From the NCBI GenBank assembly GCA_946811695.1, contig OX328126.1:6975697-7039696 (forward strand): a stretch of 64,000 nt of DNA, in the 5' to 3' direction. Source of the stretch: Gonocerus acuteangulatus. Its lineage: Eukaryota > Arthropoda > Insecta > Hemiptera > Coreidae. Positions 1-10,560 of the stretch are shown piece by piece (within the stretch, counting starts at the first letter, position 1; each line of letters starts with the position of its first letter). Below the pieces are notes generated by a model. It did no database searches. It saw only the letters and a program-made list of their open reading frames with translations, and was not told the DNA's origin. The position numbers and the translations under genes were made by a program.

Positions 1-1228
1 CGTATTAACTATCATATTTCTAGAATATCTACCTTCCGCCTTATATTGCATCTATGCTCTTCACGGATGCTGGTTCCGTGATCTTAAGCCTTCCGCATGC
101 GCGTGTCAACTTAGCTTTCTTAGCCCTCGGGTACGATACGAGCGATGATCGATGAGCGACAGAGCGTTTAGCAGAAGAGGGGCACTGGCTACGGAGCGGC
201 TGGGCGGTAATTTCCTTTAGACTCCGTCATCGCATACTCCAATATACGTTTTATAATTAAAATATTAATTTAAAAAAAATATATATATATATATTAAATA
301 ATTAGTTAATTCAAAAAAATATTACCTTGCAAGTTTAATGCGTTTCCAACCTCTTCTCATAGTTTCTTGGTTATGATTGTATTTTTAAAATCATTTTTCA
401 TTCCATACTTTGTACTTCCGAAATTAAAACCTCACATTCACAATCATCCAGGCCAATTTAATGACAATTTGACGTCCATTTATTATTAACATAGAATTTG
501 ACGAGGGGTTATCTATTGATTACTACTCTCTTCTGGACTTGATAGGGCTAAAACCTTTTCTTTTATCCAAAGAAAAGCCACCATCCCTTGTGGGAATCGA
601 ATTAACGACCATAAGCACGAAGTCCATACACCTTAACAGGTAATATCAAAGACATTAATGGGAATTTAATCCTTTATTTTCATATTTTAGGATTCCTGCG
701 AGATTTTAAAATGAAATTTTGATTTCGTATATTATCTAGTAAATCAAGACAATTTTGGGTCCCCATTTGCAATTATATTTCCCGTATCAGAGAAGAAAAA
801 TCGTTACGACTCTTTGGCGCCGGCCAATCTTACGCATGAATTCCGGTCAGAAGACATAATCTCGACGTAAAACGATTCCCAATTCTCAGGTACTCATGAA
901 TGCGCAAATCGGCTACTAAATGTATAATTTCGGACCGGCCATTCGCCTGAAAGGTATGGTTTTGCGCGCGCGGTTGACAGGAAGATTGCCCTGGCATGCG
1001 TGCTGACGGCATGCGAGCCTATGGCATGCAGGTGTCTATAGGGGGGAGTGACCAGCTAAAGGTTGGTTCAGCCAAGCTCCCACTCACACTTTCCTTAACG
1101 CCCTTGACCTGTTTCCATCGGACAGGCTCGCCTTCCTATTGGATCCAGCTCGTCTTTAGTTCTTCCTACATTTGCGTAGACATTAAACTTAATTGAATGA
1201 ACAGTAACGACTGTAGCTTCGAATTTTT
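1..1228. other. Intergenic, no gene recognised
   Basis: No open frame with family resemblance is visible. The stretch 60-240 and 780-1190 is richer in GC than its surroundings but has stops in all frames I followed. A triplet of GGCATGC words lies at about 993-1030. A diverged SINE is annotated separately at 455-650. Confidence 0.5.
455..650 (-). mobile_element. Diverged tRNA-derived SINE (family A)
   Basis: This matches the better copies at 4629-4842, 9822-10029 and 36027-36268. On the minus strand it reads a degenerate tRNA-like head with a damaged B box near 590-605, then the AAAGAAAAG segment, and the tail ending in a GACGTC-like word near 468-478. It is the most diverged of the four copies and I cannot set exact ends. 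Confidence 0.5.
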
Positions 1229-2796
1229 TGAAACAACAAGGCCTTTGCCATTGCATTTGCTGCTCTGGTTAGTGCGACCAGGTTTGAAACAACAAGGCCT
1301 TTGCCACTGCATTTGCTGCTCTGGTTAGTGCGACCAGGTTTGAAACAACAAGGCCTTTGCCATTGCATTTGCTGCTCTGGTTAGTGCGACCAGGTTTGAA
1401 ACAACAAGGCCTTTGCCATTGCATTTGCTGCTCTGGTTAGTGCGACCAGGTTTGAAACAACAAGGCCTTTGCCATTGCATTTGCTGCTCTGGTTAGTGCG
1501 ACCAGGTTTGAAACAACAAGGCCTTTGCCACTGCATTTGCTGCTCTGGTTAGTGCGACCAGGTTTGAAACAACAAGGCCTTTGCCACTGCATTTGCTGCT
1601 CTGGTTAGTGCGACCAGGTTTGAAACAACAAGGCCTTTGCCATTGCATTTGCTGCTCTGGTTAGTGCGACCAGGTTTGAAACAACAAGGCCTTTGCCACT
1701 GCATTTGCTGCTCTGGTTAGTGCGACCAGGTTTGAAACAACAAGGCCTTTGCCACTGCATTTGCTGCTCTGGTTAGTGCGACCAGGTTTGAAACAACAAG
1801 GCCTTTGCCATTGCATTTGCTGCTCTGGTTAGTGCGACCAGGTTTGAAACAACAAGGCCTTTGCCATTGCATTTGCTGCTCTGGTTAGTGCGACCAGGTT
1901 TGAAACAACAAGGCCTTTGCCACTGCATTTGCTGCTCTGGTTAGTGCGACCAGGTTTGAAACAACAAGGCCTTTGCCACTGCATTTGCTGCTCTGGTTAG
2001 TGCGACCAGGTTTGAAACAACAAGGCCTTTGCCATTGCATTTGCTGCTCTGGTTAGTGCGACCAGGTTTGAAACAACAAGGCCTTTGCCACTGCATTTGC
2101 TGCTCTGGTTAGTGCGACCAGGTTTGAAACAACAAGGCCTTTGCCACTGCATTTGCTGCTCTGGTTAGTGCGACCAGGTTTGAAACAACAAGGCCTTTGC
2201 CACTGCATTTGCTGCTCTGGTTAGTGCGACCAGGTTTGAAACAACAAGGCCTTTGCCATTGCATTTGCTGCTCTGGTTAGTGCGACCAGGTTTGAAACAA
2301 CAAGGCCTTTGCCACTGCATTTGCTGCTCTGGTTAGTGCGACCAGGTTTGAAACAACAAGGCCTTTGCCATTGCATTTGCTGCTCTGGTTAGTGCGACCA
2401 GGTTTGAAACAACAAGGCCTTTGCCACTGCATTTGCTGCTCTGGTTAGTGCGACCAGGTTTGAAACAACAAGGCCTTTGCCACTGCATTTGCTGCTCTGG
2501 TTAGTGCGACCAGGTTTGAAACAACAAGGCCTTTGCCACTGCATTTGCTGCTCTGGTTAGTGCGACCAGGTTTGAAACAACAAGGCCTTTGCCATTGCAT
2601 TTGCTGCTCTGGTTAGTGCGACCAGGTTTGAAACAACAAGGCCTTTGCCACTGCATTTGCTGCTCTGGTTAGTGCGACCAGGTTTGAAACAACAAGGCCT
2701 TTGCCACTGCATTTGCTGCTCTGGTTAGTGCGACCAGGTTTGAAACAACAAGGCCTTTGCCATTGCATTTGCTGCTCTGGTTAGTGCGACCAGGTT
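1229..2796. repeat. Minisatellite, 28 x 56 bp, near-identical
   Basis: Exactly 28 units of 56 bp fill 1229-2796 with no length change. Each unit runs from TGAAACAACAAGGCC through GCATTTGCTGCTCTGG to GTGCGACCAGGT. It holds a short hairpin, CTGGT and ACCAG around a 7-base loop. The only variable site I see is one T/C position inside GCCA(T/C)TGC: 12 units have T and 16 have C. 56 is not a multiple of 3 and no frame stays open across units, so it is not coding. The homogeneity suggests recent expansion or gene conversion. Confidence 0.97.
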
Positions 2797-3545
2797 TATA
2801 TACTATATAGTATATTTACTATATAGTCATTTTTTTACTAAATTTCATTTTTTATTTATACTATATTTCATTTATTTACAAAATACTACAGCCTACAATC
2901 ATATGTATTATTTAATTTGATATAGCCGGCTTTACCACGCCTCAGGTATCGCCAGTTGTCAGCGGAATACCTTCCTTGTCAGGAAGGATTCTAGGATGAC
3001 CTGGAGTTACCTTACGCCATCCCACCACACTCTGCGACTAGCAGGGAGGATTGGAGGCGGGTGAGACGTGGCCTGTGATATCATGAGGAGAGAAAATATC
3101 CATCGATATCACTCTTAATATTATAAATACACTGATTTTTGATCACTCCACGACATTTCACTGCTTTAGTAGATCCCGGGGCCACTTCCTATAAAGACGT
3201 CTTGATGGAGAGGAAGGATGATTGGTGCTGGATAAGGATTGGGCTGTAGGATTAGGATGATTGATAAATTTACTATGGAAAGACGAGAAGCGGCTAGTCA
3301 GACTTAACCTCTGTAAGGATTACAGAGTTATTTGTGCACTTAGTGCGGCGCATGATCCTCTTTGAGCTTTAGCTAAGGCAACATTTCCTGATGTTGTGAC
3401 GGCGTCGGGGATTGCGGATGAAAATCTAAAACTCTTCAAAATCAAAGAGATTTTCGCGACTATCTTCTTTTTGAAGACAAAAATCCATAGTTTCTATAAA
3501 TTATTTTAAGGAGGCCATATAAAGATTTTCAACAACTTATTCCTT
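2797..3545. other. Intergenic, no gene recognised
   Basis: A short TA-rich palindromic stretch (2797-2830) follows the minisatellite. The moderately GC-rich part 2925-3080 and the rest show no long frame and no family I recognise. It could be part of an old retroelement UTR, but there is no second copy in the window to prove it. Confidence 0.4.
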
Positions 3546-3549
3546 CTCA

Positions 3550-4118
3550 AGCCTAATAACACAGGCACACACAAAAAAAGTGGTATTTTCCAAATATACC
3601 ATAAATATATTCCTATGTATTTCGACACGCTGAATCGGAATCCGGAGTCCGTTTCACTCCAGCATGTCAGGTTTAAGGGGATTTCATGGTCAAATTTCGT
3701 ATCAAAATCGTTGAAGAATAAATAACTAGAGCTTCCCAGATCTGTTTCAGCACATCGGCACAAAATCAAGGTCATTTCAAGGAATAATATGTCTGTTTTG
3801 CAAAAAAATAAAAATAATTCTGACTGCAGATTTCTTGCAAAATAAACATATTTGTCCTTGAAATTACCTTGCTTTTGTCCCGATGTGCTGAAACAGACCA
3901 CTGATTCGAATTGAGCGACCCTCAAAACCATAGGAGCTCTGGTTATTTCTTCTTTACCGACTTCATACGAAATTTTACCTTCAAATGCCCTTAAATCTGA
4001 TGTGATGGGGCTTTAACAGACTCTGGATTTTGATTCAGCGTCTCGAAATACATAAGAATATATGTATGGCGTCTCTGGAAGATACCATTTTTTTTAATTT
4101 GTGTGCCTGTGTAATTAG
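3550..4118. mobile_element. Foldback element, near-complete palindrome
   Basis: The left half (3550 to about 3809) and right half (about 3835 to 4118) are inverted copies of each other. The outer ends pair ACACAGGCACAC (3554) with GTGTGCCTGTGT. Deeper matches pair ATGTATTTCGACACGCTGAA with the TTCAGCGTCTCGAAATACAT side, and CTGTTTCAGCACATCGG (about 3743) with CCGATGTGCTGAAACAG (about 3880). The central loop is only about 25 bases. The arms differ by scattered substitutions and small indels, so the insertion is not new. Such structure is typical of foldback or MITE-type DNA elements; the superfamily is unknown. The minus-strand frame at 3506-3931 is a by-product. Confidence 0.88.
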
Positions 4119-4121
4119 TGT

Positions 4122-4628
4122 AAACAGACACATATATATTTTGTCAAAGAGTTAATGTAATAAGCTACAACTGGATGGTAAGAATCACGATAAAAAGTGT
4201 CAACAGGAAAAAAGTTATTTTAGAATAAAAAGGATTAAGAAGGACGATATGTTCCTTTGTCCTGAAGGATAGGTCATTCTTTACAAATTCACTTGCTGCC
4301 GGTGCAGGACAGATTTACACAAGAACCATGTAAATATTTAGCATTTACCCATGGAATGTAAGGGAGTGAGGAATTCTAACTAGATGGTGAGAAGACCATT
4401 AAAGAAGACAACAAAGTCTTCTCTTATGACCAATTCAATAGAAAGATTTAAATTTTTCTTTTACTGTAAATTTTTTTGTACCGCGCATCTGTATCTGGGA
4501 TATTAGTAGAAAGCTAAGTTAACCCCGCCCCTTAAATTCTTTATTAAAGCAGGGAGTTTTTTAAGGAGTCTATCGCTGAAACAAGCCAACTTGCCTCCAG
4601 CTGGCTAAGAATCCGCATATCGAACGCT
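4122..4628. other. Intergenic, no gene recognised
   Basis: AT-rich sequence with no coding frame or repeat partner that I can see in the window. Confidence 0.4.
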
Positions 4629-4842
4629 ATTTATTTATTTAAATTTTAACGGCCATTATTATTAACTCAAAATTTTAGGACGGGCTATCTATAGGTCACC
4701 ACCCTTTTGGAGCCAGGGTGGGGCTGATGCATTTTCTTTTTTCTAAAGAAAAACCACCACCTCATAGTGGGAATCGAACCCACGACCTTTGGCACGGAGT
4801 GTTAAGTGTTCATGCCTTAACACTCACGGCCAACGGGCCTCC
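4629..4842 (-). mobile_element. tRNA-derived SINE (family A)
   Basis: On the minus strand this begins GGAGGCCCGTTGGCCGTGAG, a tRNA-Leu/Ser-like head. The B box GGTTCGATTCCCAC (about 4770-4790 in reverse) follows, then an AGAAAAG segment, and the common tail ends in GTTAAAATTTAAATAAAT. Flanks ATCCGCAT (4611) and ATCTGCAT (4844) may be a decayed target duplication. Transcription would be by RNA polymerase III from the internal A and B boxes. Confidence 0.85.
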
Positions 4843-5890
4843 GGATCTGCATCTTGGCCATTAGCGTCGAGCTATCTTTAGGTTACTGTTTTCCCTAATA
4901 TTCATTAGTAGATCAGGGATTTTTTCTCTCGTATAAAGAATAAACATCACTCCTATCCTGGTGGAAAAAGGGGGGATTAACTTGTAAATAACCTACAGAA
5001 TAATCAGCACTGTAAATGGGTATCGAACCATAATGCTCATGGTCACCCAAAATAATATCATCATTCGGTTTCATTTCTCCAACAGTCTTTGAACGATTTG
5101 ACTTGCAAGAAAAAGCCGCAGCATTTTTACCTGAACGATTGCATTTAATAAAGTCGCCGCACAGAATCAAATCATTAACAAAAATAATTGATTTTGACTT
5201 GCACAAGAGTGGGCGCGGACCAACGAGGATAGAGTTTCTCAATCAGACCAATAATTCTTTCTATTATTGGCCAATTCAGGTCTCATTAGGTCTTCAAAGG
5301 CACTCTTCAGAAGACAATGCTTGATTATCAAAATCTAATACCTGGTTCAAGGCTATCTTGGTGTAAAAGGTCATTTCGTTGTCTTAATTCATGGGGTTCA
5401 TGGTCCATATTGCAGTTTTGCAATGAAAGTCAAAATTGCATTCAGATGAGGCTATAAAAAATGCAAGTTTTTTCAATTTTACCGCCCCTTTATTTATGTT
5501 TTGGAACGGCTAAACTACGGGTCACAAGCTATTTCTAGCCAGGAATTGGAAATAACGTGCATTTTTTTTCAGAAAGTCTAAGTTACGTTGGCTACGCTTA
5601 TAAATAAATAATTTATTAGAAATTATTAAACATTCAAGAGCAACGTCATGTCTTGACTACGGAAGCTAATAAATATATAACTAACTTTCAAGGGACGTTT
5701 CGGTTAATCGACGAGTGTCCTGAAATCCAGGAAGCTATGAATGAGAACGCTTGGAAGCGGGATTGATGATAATTGTAGTCAGGATCGGTAGCCGAAGGAG
5801 TCGCAATCTGTGGACGATGCAGTCGGGGACAGATACAATTGGGATCTGTGGTGGAATCAGGCGGGATCGAAAAGTAGATGCTGTCAACAT
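4843..5890. other. Intergenic, possible SINE relic inside
   Basis: The two overlapping frames around 4913-5324 are on opposite strands and neither resembles a family. A degraded piece of family A SINE tail may lie at about 5455-5575, which has TTTCTAGCCAGG in the same order as better copies. Nothing else is recognised. Confidence 0.35.
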
Positions 5891-6480
5891 TGGTAGTCGG
5901 CGAAGTTGTCCCGGTAGTCAATGACTTCGAGCTGAGTGGTCGGTGAAGTTACGACGGTGGTCGAACAAGTCTAGTCAATGATATCAGAATCAGTGGTCAA
6001 AACAGTCAGGATCTTTGATGGAAGTAGAGGGAATCGAGTGGCCGATGAACATTGGTAGTCGGCGAAGTTGTCACGATAGTCAATGACTTCGAGATGAGTG
6101 GTACGTGCAGTTACGACGGCAGTCAAACCAGTATAGATAAGCAAAATCAGATGGTCAATGAAATCAGATTCAGTGGTCAAAGCAGTCAGGATCATTGGTG
6201 GAAGTGGAGGAAATCGAGTGGCCGGTGAACATTGGTAGTTGGGGAAGTTGTCCCGGTAGTCAATGACTTCTATATCAGTGGTCGGTGAAGTTACGACGGT
6301 GGTCGAACCAGACCAGATCAGCAAAATCAGATGGCCAGATTCAGTGGTCAAAGCAGTCAGAATCTTTGGTGAAAGTAGAGGAAATCGAGTGGTCGGTGAA
6401 CTTTGTACATTTTTCGATGCTGTCGTGACCAGTGGTCAGTGAAGTTGCGATGACAGGCAATTCAGTCGAAGTCATTAGTT
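5891..6480. repeat. Diverged tandem repeat, units of about 162-180 bp
   Basis: The phrase GTCGGCGAAGTTGTC followed by GTAGTCAATGACTTC recurs at 5896, 6058 and 6238. Each unit also contains shorter GTCAGNATC and GTGGTCNNNG words, so it is internally repetitive. Stops are scarce on the minus strand only because the repeat has a biased composition. It runs directly into two further arrays built of the same GTCAG-type words. Confidence 0.85.
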
Positions 6481-6589
6481 GAGGAAGTCAGAATTTATAG
6501 TCGATGGTGTCAGAATTGGTCGTCGGAGCAGTCGATATTGAAGTCGGGGAAATCAGATTCAGTGGCCGAAACAGTCATGATCTCAGATG

Positions 6590-7150
6590 TAAGCAGAGGC
6601 AACCTGAAGTTGATGCAGTTCAGATCAGAAGTCGTCGAGTTGGGACTGCTGTCGAGATCAGTTATTTAGGCAGTCAGAATGGAATGGTCGAATGAGCCAG
6701 AATTGGTCGTCATCAGAGGAGGGATCGATAGTAGAAGAAATCTGGATCTCTAGTGGATGGAACCAGAAAGATGATGCAGTTCAGATCAGTTGTCGTCGAG
6801 TTGGGACTACTGTCGAGATAAGTTATTTATGCAGTCAGAATCGATGGTTTATTGGGTCAGAATTTGACGCCATCAGAGGAGGGATCGATGGTGGAAGAAA
6901 TCGGGATCTCTAGTGGATGGAACCAGAAAGATGATGCAGTTCAGATCAGTTGTCCTCGAGTTGGGACTGCTGTCGAGATCAGTTATTTAGGCAGTCAGAA
7001 CCGAATGGTCGATTGAGTCAGAATTGGTCGCCATCAGAAGAGGAATCAATGGTAGAAGACACCGGGATCTCTAGTGGATGGAATCAGAAAGATGATGCAG
7101 TTCTCATCAGTGGTCCGTGTAATTGTAACAATTGTCGAAGCAGTGGTCGA
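6590..7150. repeat. Tandem repeat, about 160 bp units, 3-4 copies
   Basis: The phrase CAGAATTGGTCGTCATCAG recurs with small changes near 6697, 6857 and 7018. GATGATGCAGTTCAGATCAG and GGATCTCTAGTGGATGGAA recur in step. The units are 85-95 percent alike by eye. The short plus-strand frames here are translations of the repeat, not genes. Confidence 0.85.
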
Positions 7151-7219
7151 TAAGGTTTTTAGGGTAGTTAATACAGTCGGGATCTGCGGTCAGTGAAATC
7201 AAATTCGATGGTTAGTACA

Positions 7220-7923
7220 GTCGGCTCACGTGGTTGGTCCTGGCAGTACCCGTGATTATTTAAGTCGAAATCGGGGAACGATAATGTAGGGATGTGTGGT
7301 CGATGCAGTCGGCTCACGTGGTTGGTCCTGACAGTACCCGTGATTACTTAAGTCGAAATCGGGGAACGATAATGTACGGACGTGTGGTCGATGCAGTCGG
7401 CTCACGTGGTTGGTCCTGACAGTACCCGTGATTACTTAAGTCGAAATCGGGGAACGATAATGTACGGACGTGTGGTCGATGCAGTCGGCTCACGTGGTTG
7501 GTCCTGACAGTACCCGTGATTATTTTAGTCGAAATCGGGGAACGATAATGTAGGGATGTGTGGCCGATGCAGTCGGCTCACGTGGTTGGTCCTGACAGTA
7601 CCCGTGATTATTTTAGTCGGAATGGGGGAACGATAATGTAGGGACGTGTGGTCGATGCAGTCGGCTCACGTGGTTGGTCCTGACAGTACCCGTGATTATT
7701 TTAGTCGGAATCGGGGAACGATAATGTAGGGACGTGTGGTCGATGCAGTCGGCTCACGTGGTTGGTCCTGACAGTACCCGTGATTATTTTAGTCGAAATC
7801 GGGGAACGATAATGTAGGGATTTGTGGTCGATGCAGTCGGCTCACGTGGTTGGTCCTGACAGTACCCGTGATTATTTAAGTCGAAATCGGGGAACGATAA
7901 TGTAGGGATGTGTGGTCGATGCA
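7220..7923. repeat. Tandem array, 8 x 88 bp
   Basis: GTCGGCTCACGTGGTTGGTCC recurs every 88 bases at 7220, 7308, 7396, 7484, 7572, 7660, 7748 and 7836, with the ninth start at 7924 truncated. The units differ by a few substitutions (GATTATTT, GATTACTT). Each unit carries a CACGTG E-box. The array shares GTCGATGCAGTC words with the older arrays upstream, so the whole block 5.9-7.9 kb looks like successive amplifications from one ancestor. Confidence 0.95.
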
Positions 7924-8040
7924 GTCGGGTATACTTAACAACCTGTCACTGTATCATCCATTTCCGTTAGTACTTACAATTCAGGCGTACAGATGCAAAA
8001 GCGCTTGTATCAAATTTTTGGCTAATCCTGTCTCCTTGAT

Positions 8041-8126
8041 ATCGAAAATCACCAACGTTATAATATAGAACAGTATAATACAGTACATTATACTGTTCTA
8101 TATTATAACGTTGGTGATTTTTCGAT
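8041..8126. repeat. Near-perfect 39 bp-arm hairpin
   Basis: The left arm 8041-8079 and right arm 8087-8126 are reverse complements except for one extra T on the right. The loop is 7 bases (8080-8086). The right arm ends inside the target duplication of the 5S-derived SINE. It could be a tiny MITE or a recent snap-back duplication. The minus-strand frame crossing it has no coding meaning. Confidence 0.95.
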
Positions 8127-8140
8127 AACAAGTAGGTAGG

Positions 8141-8325
8141 GCCAACGGCCTTAGCCACGTTGAATGCACCGGTTCCTGTAGATCACCGAAGTAAAGCAAC
8201 GTCGGGCATGGATAGAGCCTGAATGGGTGACCGATCACGTGCTATTGGTATTATAAAAGGGTGGCAACCTGTAGATAGCCCGCCGTTAAAAGCCTAATTG
8301 TTGATTCGACGTTAAACAGAAAAAA
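8141..8325 (+). mobile_element. 5S rRNA-derived SINE with 16 bp target duplication
   Basis: The element begins GCCAACGGCC exactly where 5S rRNA begins. It keeps the 5S order through CCGGTTCC, GATCACCGAAGTAAAGCA, CGTCGGGC and GGGTGACCG to about 8250. The region covers the polymerase III internal control region of 5S genes. The tail, GTGGCAACCTGTAGATAGCC to CGACGTTAAAC plus an A-rich end, resembles the tail of the tRNA-derived family A SINEs. ATAACAAGTAGGTAGG flanks it at 8125-8140 and 8326-8341. 5S-headed SINEs are known as the SINE3 type. The perfect duplication argues for a fairly recent insertion. Confidence 0.93.
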
Positions 8326-8489
8326 ATAACAAGTAGGTAGGATTGGTACTGATTTGGAAAAAAAAAAAAAAAAAAAAAATTGGATAGAAGCGCTTTTGCG
8401 CCTCAATTGGTCTATGATAAAATTAAATTTATCCAGCAGAACTTTATGAATAGAACAGATGACCATTTAATTAAAAAATTTGCAAGATT

Positions 8490-8800
8490 AGCTCAGGAGT
8501 ATAGCAGTGGCCTAATGGTCTAGATGACCAATTTCAAAACCCAAGCAAGCTCTATAGATTTTATCTTCTAGTGTTGTTGAGGATTGAATGTGGGGTCCCA
8601 GATCGTCCCTAGGCCCACCCAGCCTTAAATTAATTTAAAGGGTATCTGCAAAAGGGAATATCATGCGGCCGGAGTATAATGCTAGTTGACATTATCTCCC
8701 TAGTGTGTCGCATATTCAATACTCATGTGCCTCTACAGTATCAGCCCCAAAGACACGAGAATCTGATTGAACTCACCATTAGGTACGGACGTATAAAGAA
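8490..8800 (+). mobile_element. Diverged tRNA-derived SINE (family B)
   Basis: Shares with the copies at 41006 and 60475 the phrases TTCTAGTGTTGTTGAGG, GTCCCTAGGCCCACCCAGCC, GCGGCCGGAG and TATCTCCCTAGTGTG in the same order. The tRNA-like head near 8500-8550 (TGGCCTAATGGTCTAGATGA) is strongly altered. The right part beyond about 8720 has diverged. The plus-strand frame at 8679-8912 is SINE-derived noise. Confidence 0.6.
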
Positions 8801-8925
8801 TTTATTCCTATTAGCAACTCGGTCAGGCTGCAGCGGACGAAGATTCAAAAGTGAAAGCCCGTTTATCCAGTTCCTAACCAGGAAGGACTTGTTACGCTTT
8901 TATCGGGGATAAAATTCCGATAAAG

Positions 8926-9240
8926 CATATGAAACCATTTCGTCTGACCTCATTATAAAATTACAGCATCGAAACGTGTTCATCATAACGAGTTCGCTTT
9001 CCGGAATAAAAAAAAAAAACGTATACAGCTTGCTTGACGCGAAAAAATTTATTCCGAGCGTAATCAGCAACAAAAACCCTGGCTAAAGGAATTGCTTTAT
9101 TCTAAAGGAAGTTCCTTTTCATGCTGACCATTGTTCTTGGTCAAAAAATTGCCTTAATACTAAACAATAATAAAATTATTATTATATTGGGGGTTTTCTC
9201 CTCCTGGGATGAATTCTTTTGGGAGGCCATTGCCAACCAA

Positions 9241-9303
<63 letters not shown>

Positions 9304-9821
9304 TTTTTTTTTTTTTTTTTACGTGTGCTCATTTAAAAATGTTCTTACCGTTCTGACGGTATCAAGCAGTACTGCTTGTTGGGCATTTTTAATAAAATCC
9401 TCCGGCAGTTTCAGGTAGGCATTTGCGGCAATTGTCGTTTTTGGAATTCTGGAGATTATGGGAGCCTTGCGGAATTCAACTTATACAGGTCTTTCAGCTC
9501 TATGACCAGGTTTTGGTACTTTCGCAGTTTCTAAGCATATGAGTTATATAATAATAATAATAAAATTATTATTATTATATACTAAATAGGGTGAAATAAA
9601 TTTACATTTTTCAATTCTAGGTACCAAAAAAACCTCCTGTAAATGCTAAAGAAATCCCAAAGAAAAGCGAACTATAGGACAATAAAAGTTTAAAAAATTG
9701 CATAAAAACGGATTAGAATCATTGATTTATAAATTCATCCTTTATTTTGTTATGGAAATCATGTTTGCCGAGTTTTGTGCGGAACTACAAATATTGTAGC
9801 CACTATCCACTTAACAGAATA
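8926..9821. other. Intergenic with long poly-T tract
   Basis: A tract of about 75 T with a single A break lies at 9244-9320, which gives false poly-Phe frames. Elsewhere there are small ATT/AAT repeats (9166-9182, 9551-9580). No gene is recognised. Confidence 0.55.
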
Positions 9822-10029
9822 TTTATTTATTTTAAATTTTAACGTCCATTTATTATTAACTACGAATTTTAGGACGGGTTATCTATAGGTTACCACCCTT
9901 TTCTAGCCAGGATAGGGCTGTTGCCTTTTCTTTTTTTCGAAAGAAAAGCCACCATCCCATAGTGGGAATCGAACCCACGACCGGAGTGTTAAGTGCTCAC
10001 GCCTTAACCCTCACGGCCACCGGGTCTCC
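9822..10029 (-). mobile_element. tRNA-derived SINE (family A)
   Basis: On the minus strand it reads GGAGACCCGGTGGCCGTGAG, a B box GGTTCGATTCCCAC, the CTTTCGAAAGAAAAG-like linker, the GTTACCTATAGATAACCCG block and the tail TTAATAATAAATGGACGT to AAATAAAT. CTTAACAG at about 9814 and 10047 may be remnants of the target duplication; if so, about 18 extra bases lie between the SINE head and the target. Confidence 0.88.
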
Positions 10030-10342
10030 AAAATTGTGTATCAGTCTTAACAGTATAATACCTACTCAATAACAAACTCACTTATGTATGTTATTTATTA
10101 ACGAGGATGACCCTATGTATTTTACGTTTTTTTCAAATTCTTTGAGGCTAGAGCCAACGATGATTCGTTTTAAAGTACTTTACTTATGATTTCCATGTTT
10201 CGTGAATTTTCGCGACTCTTCAGTGTCACTTCTTCAGTTCACAATTTAAATACAAAATTGTAAATATCAGAAAAAAATAATATTAACTCATTTTGCAATG
10301 AAAATACAAATATCTGAAGTGCAAAAAAAAAAAAAAAATAAA

Positions 10343-10540
10343 TAATTTCGTTTAGAGACTTCTGCTCAAATTCAGGACCATAAATATGCTTTAGGTCCAC
10401 CCAACAAACCTACTTAATGTACTGTATAACATACAGTCATCTTTTTTGTACATGGCTACCGCGCATGCGGGAACGCCAGCGTACAGTTTTTTGTAACATG
10501 TTTTTTTTCTGTTTAGTCATCGCTAAAGCATATTAAAGCT
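10343..10540. mobile_element. Interspersed repeat (family D), copy 1
   Basis: This is one of three copies (also 14401-14583 and, inverted, 37147-37446). They share TTTCGTTTAGAG, CTGCTCAAATTCAGGA, ATAAATATGCTTT, TGTACTGTATAACATA, and GCGCATGCG next to GAACGCCAGCG. In this copy ATAAATATGCTTTAG (10380) is mirrored by CTAAAGCATATTA (10523). It is non-coding, and the class is unknown. A DNA-element origin is plausible from the inverted subterminal words. Confidence 0.75.
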
Positions 10541-10560
10541 GCAAAACACTAGTATTAACA

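Noticed and set aside
1229..2796. CRISPR-like regular repeat array
   Set aside because: The units are contiguous without unique spacers, the genome is eukaryotic and no cas genes exist. The same holds for the 42, 64, 88, 97 and 99 bp arrays.
3506..3931. 141-residue minus-strand protein
   Set aside because: It lies across the arm and loop of the large foldback and resembles no family.
8141..8250. Functional 5S rRNA gene
   Set aside because: Many substitutions, missing 3' part replaced by a SINE tail, and target duplications show a retroposon.
9121..9418. Poly-phenylalanine proteins
   Set aside because: They are translations of the poly-T tract at 9244-9320 in two frames.
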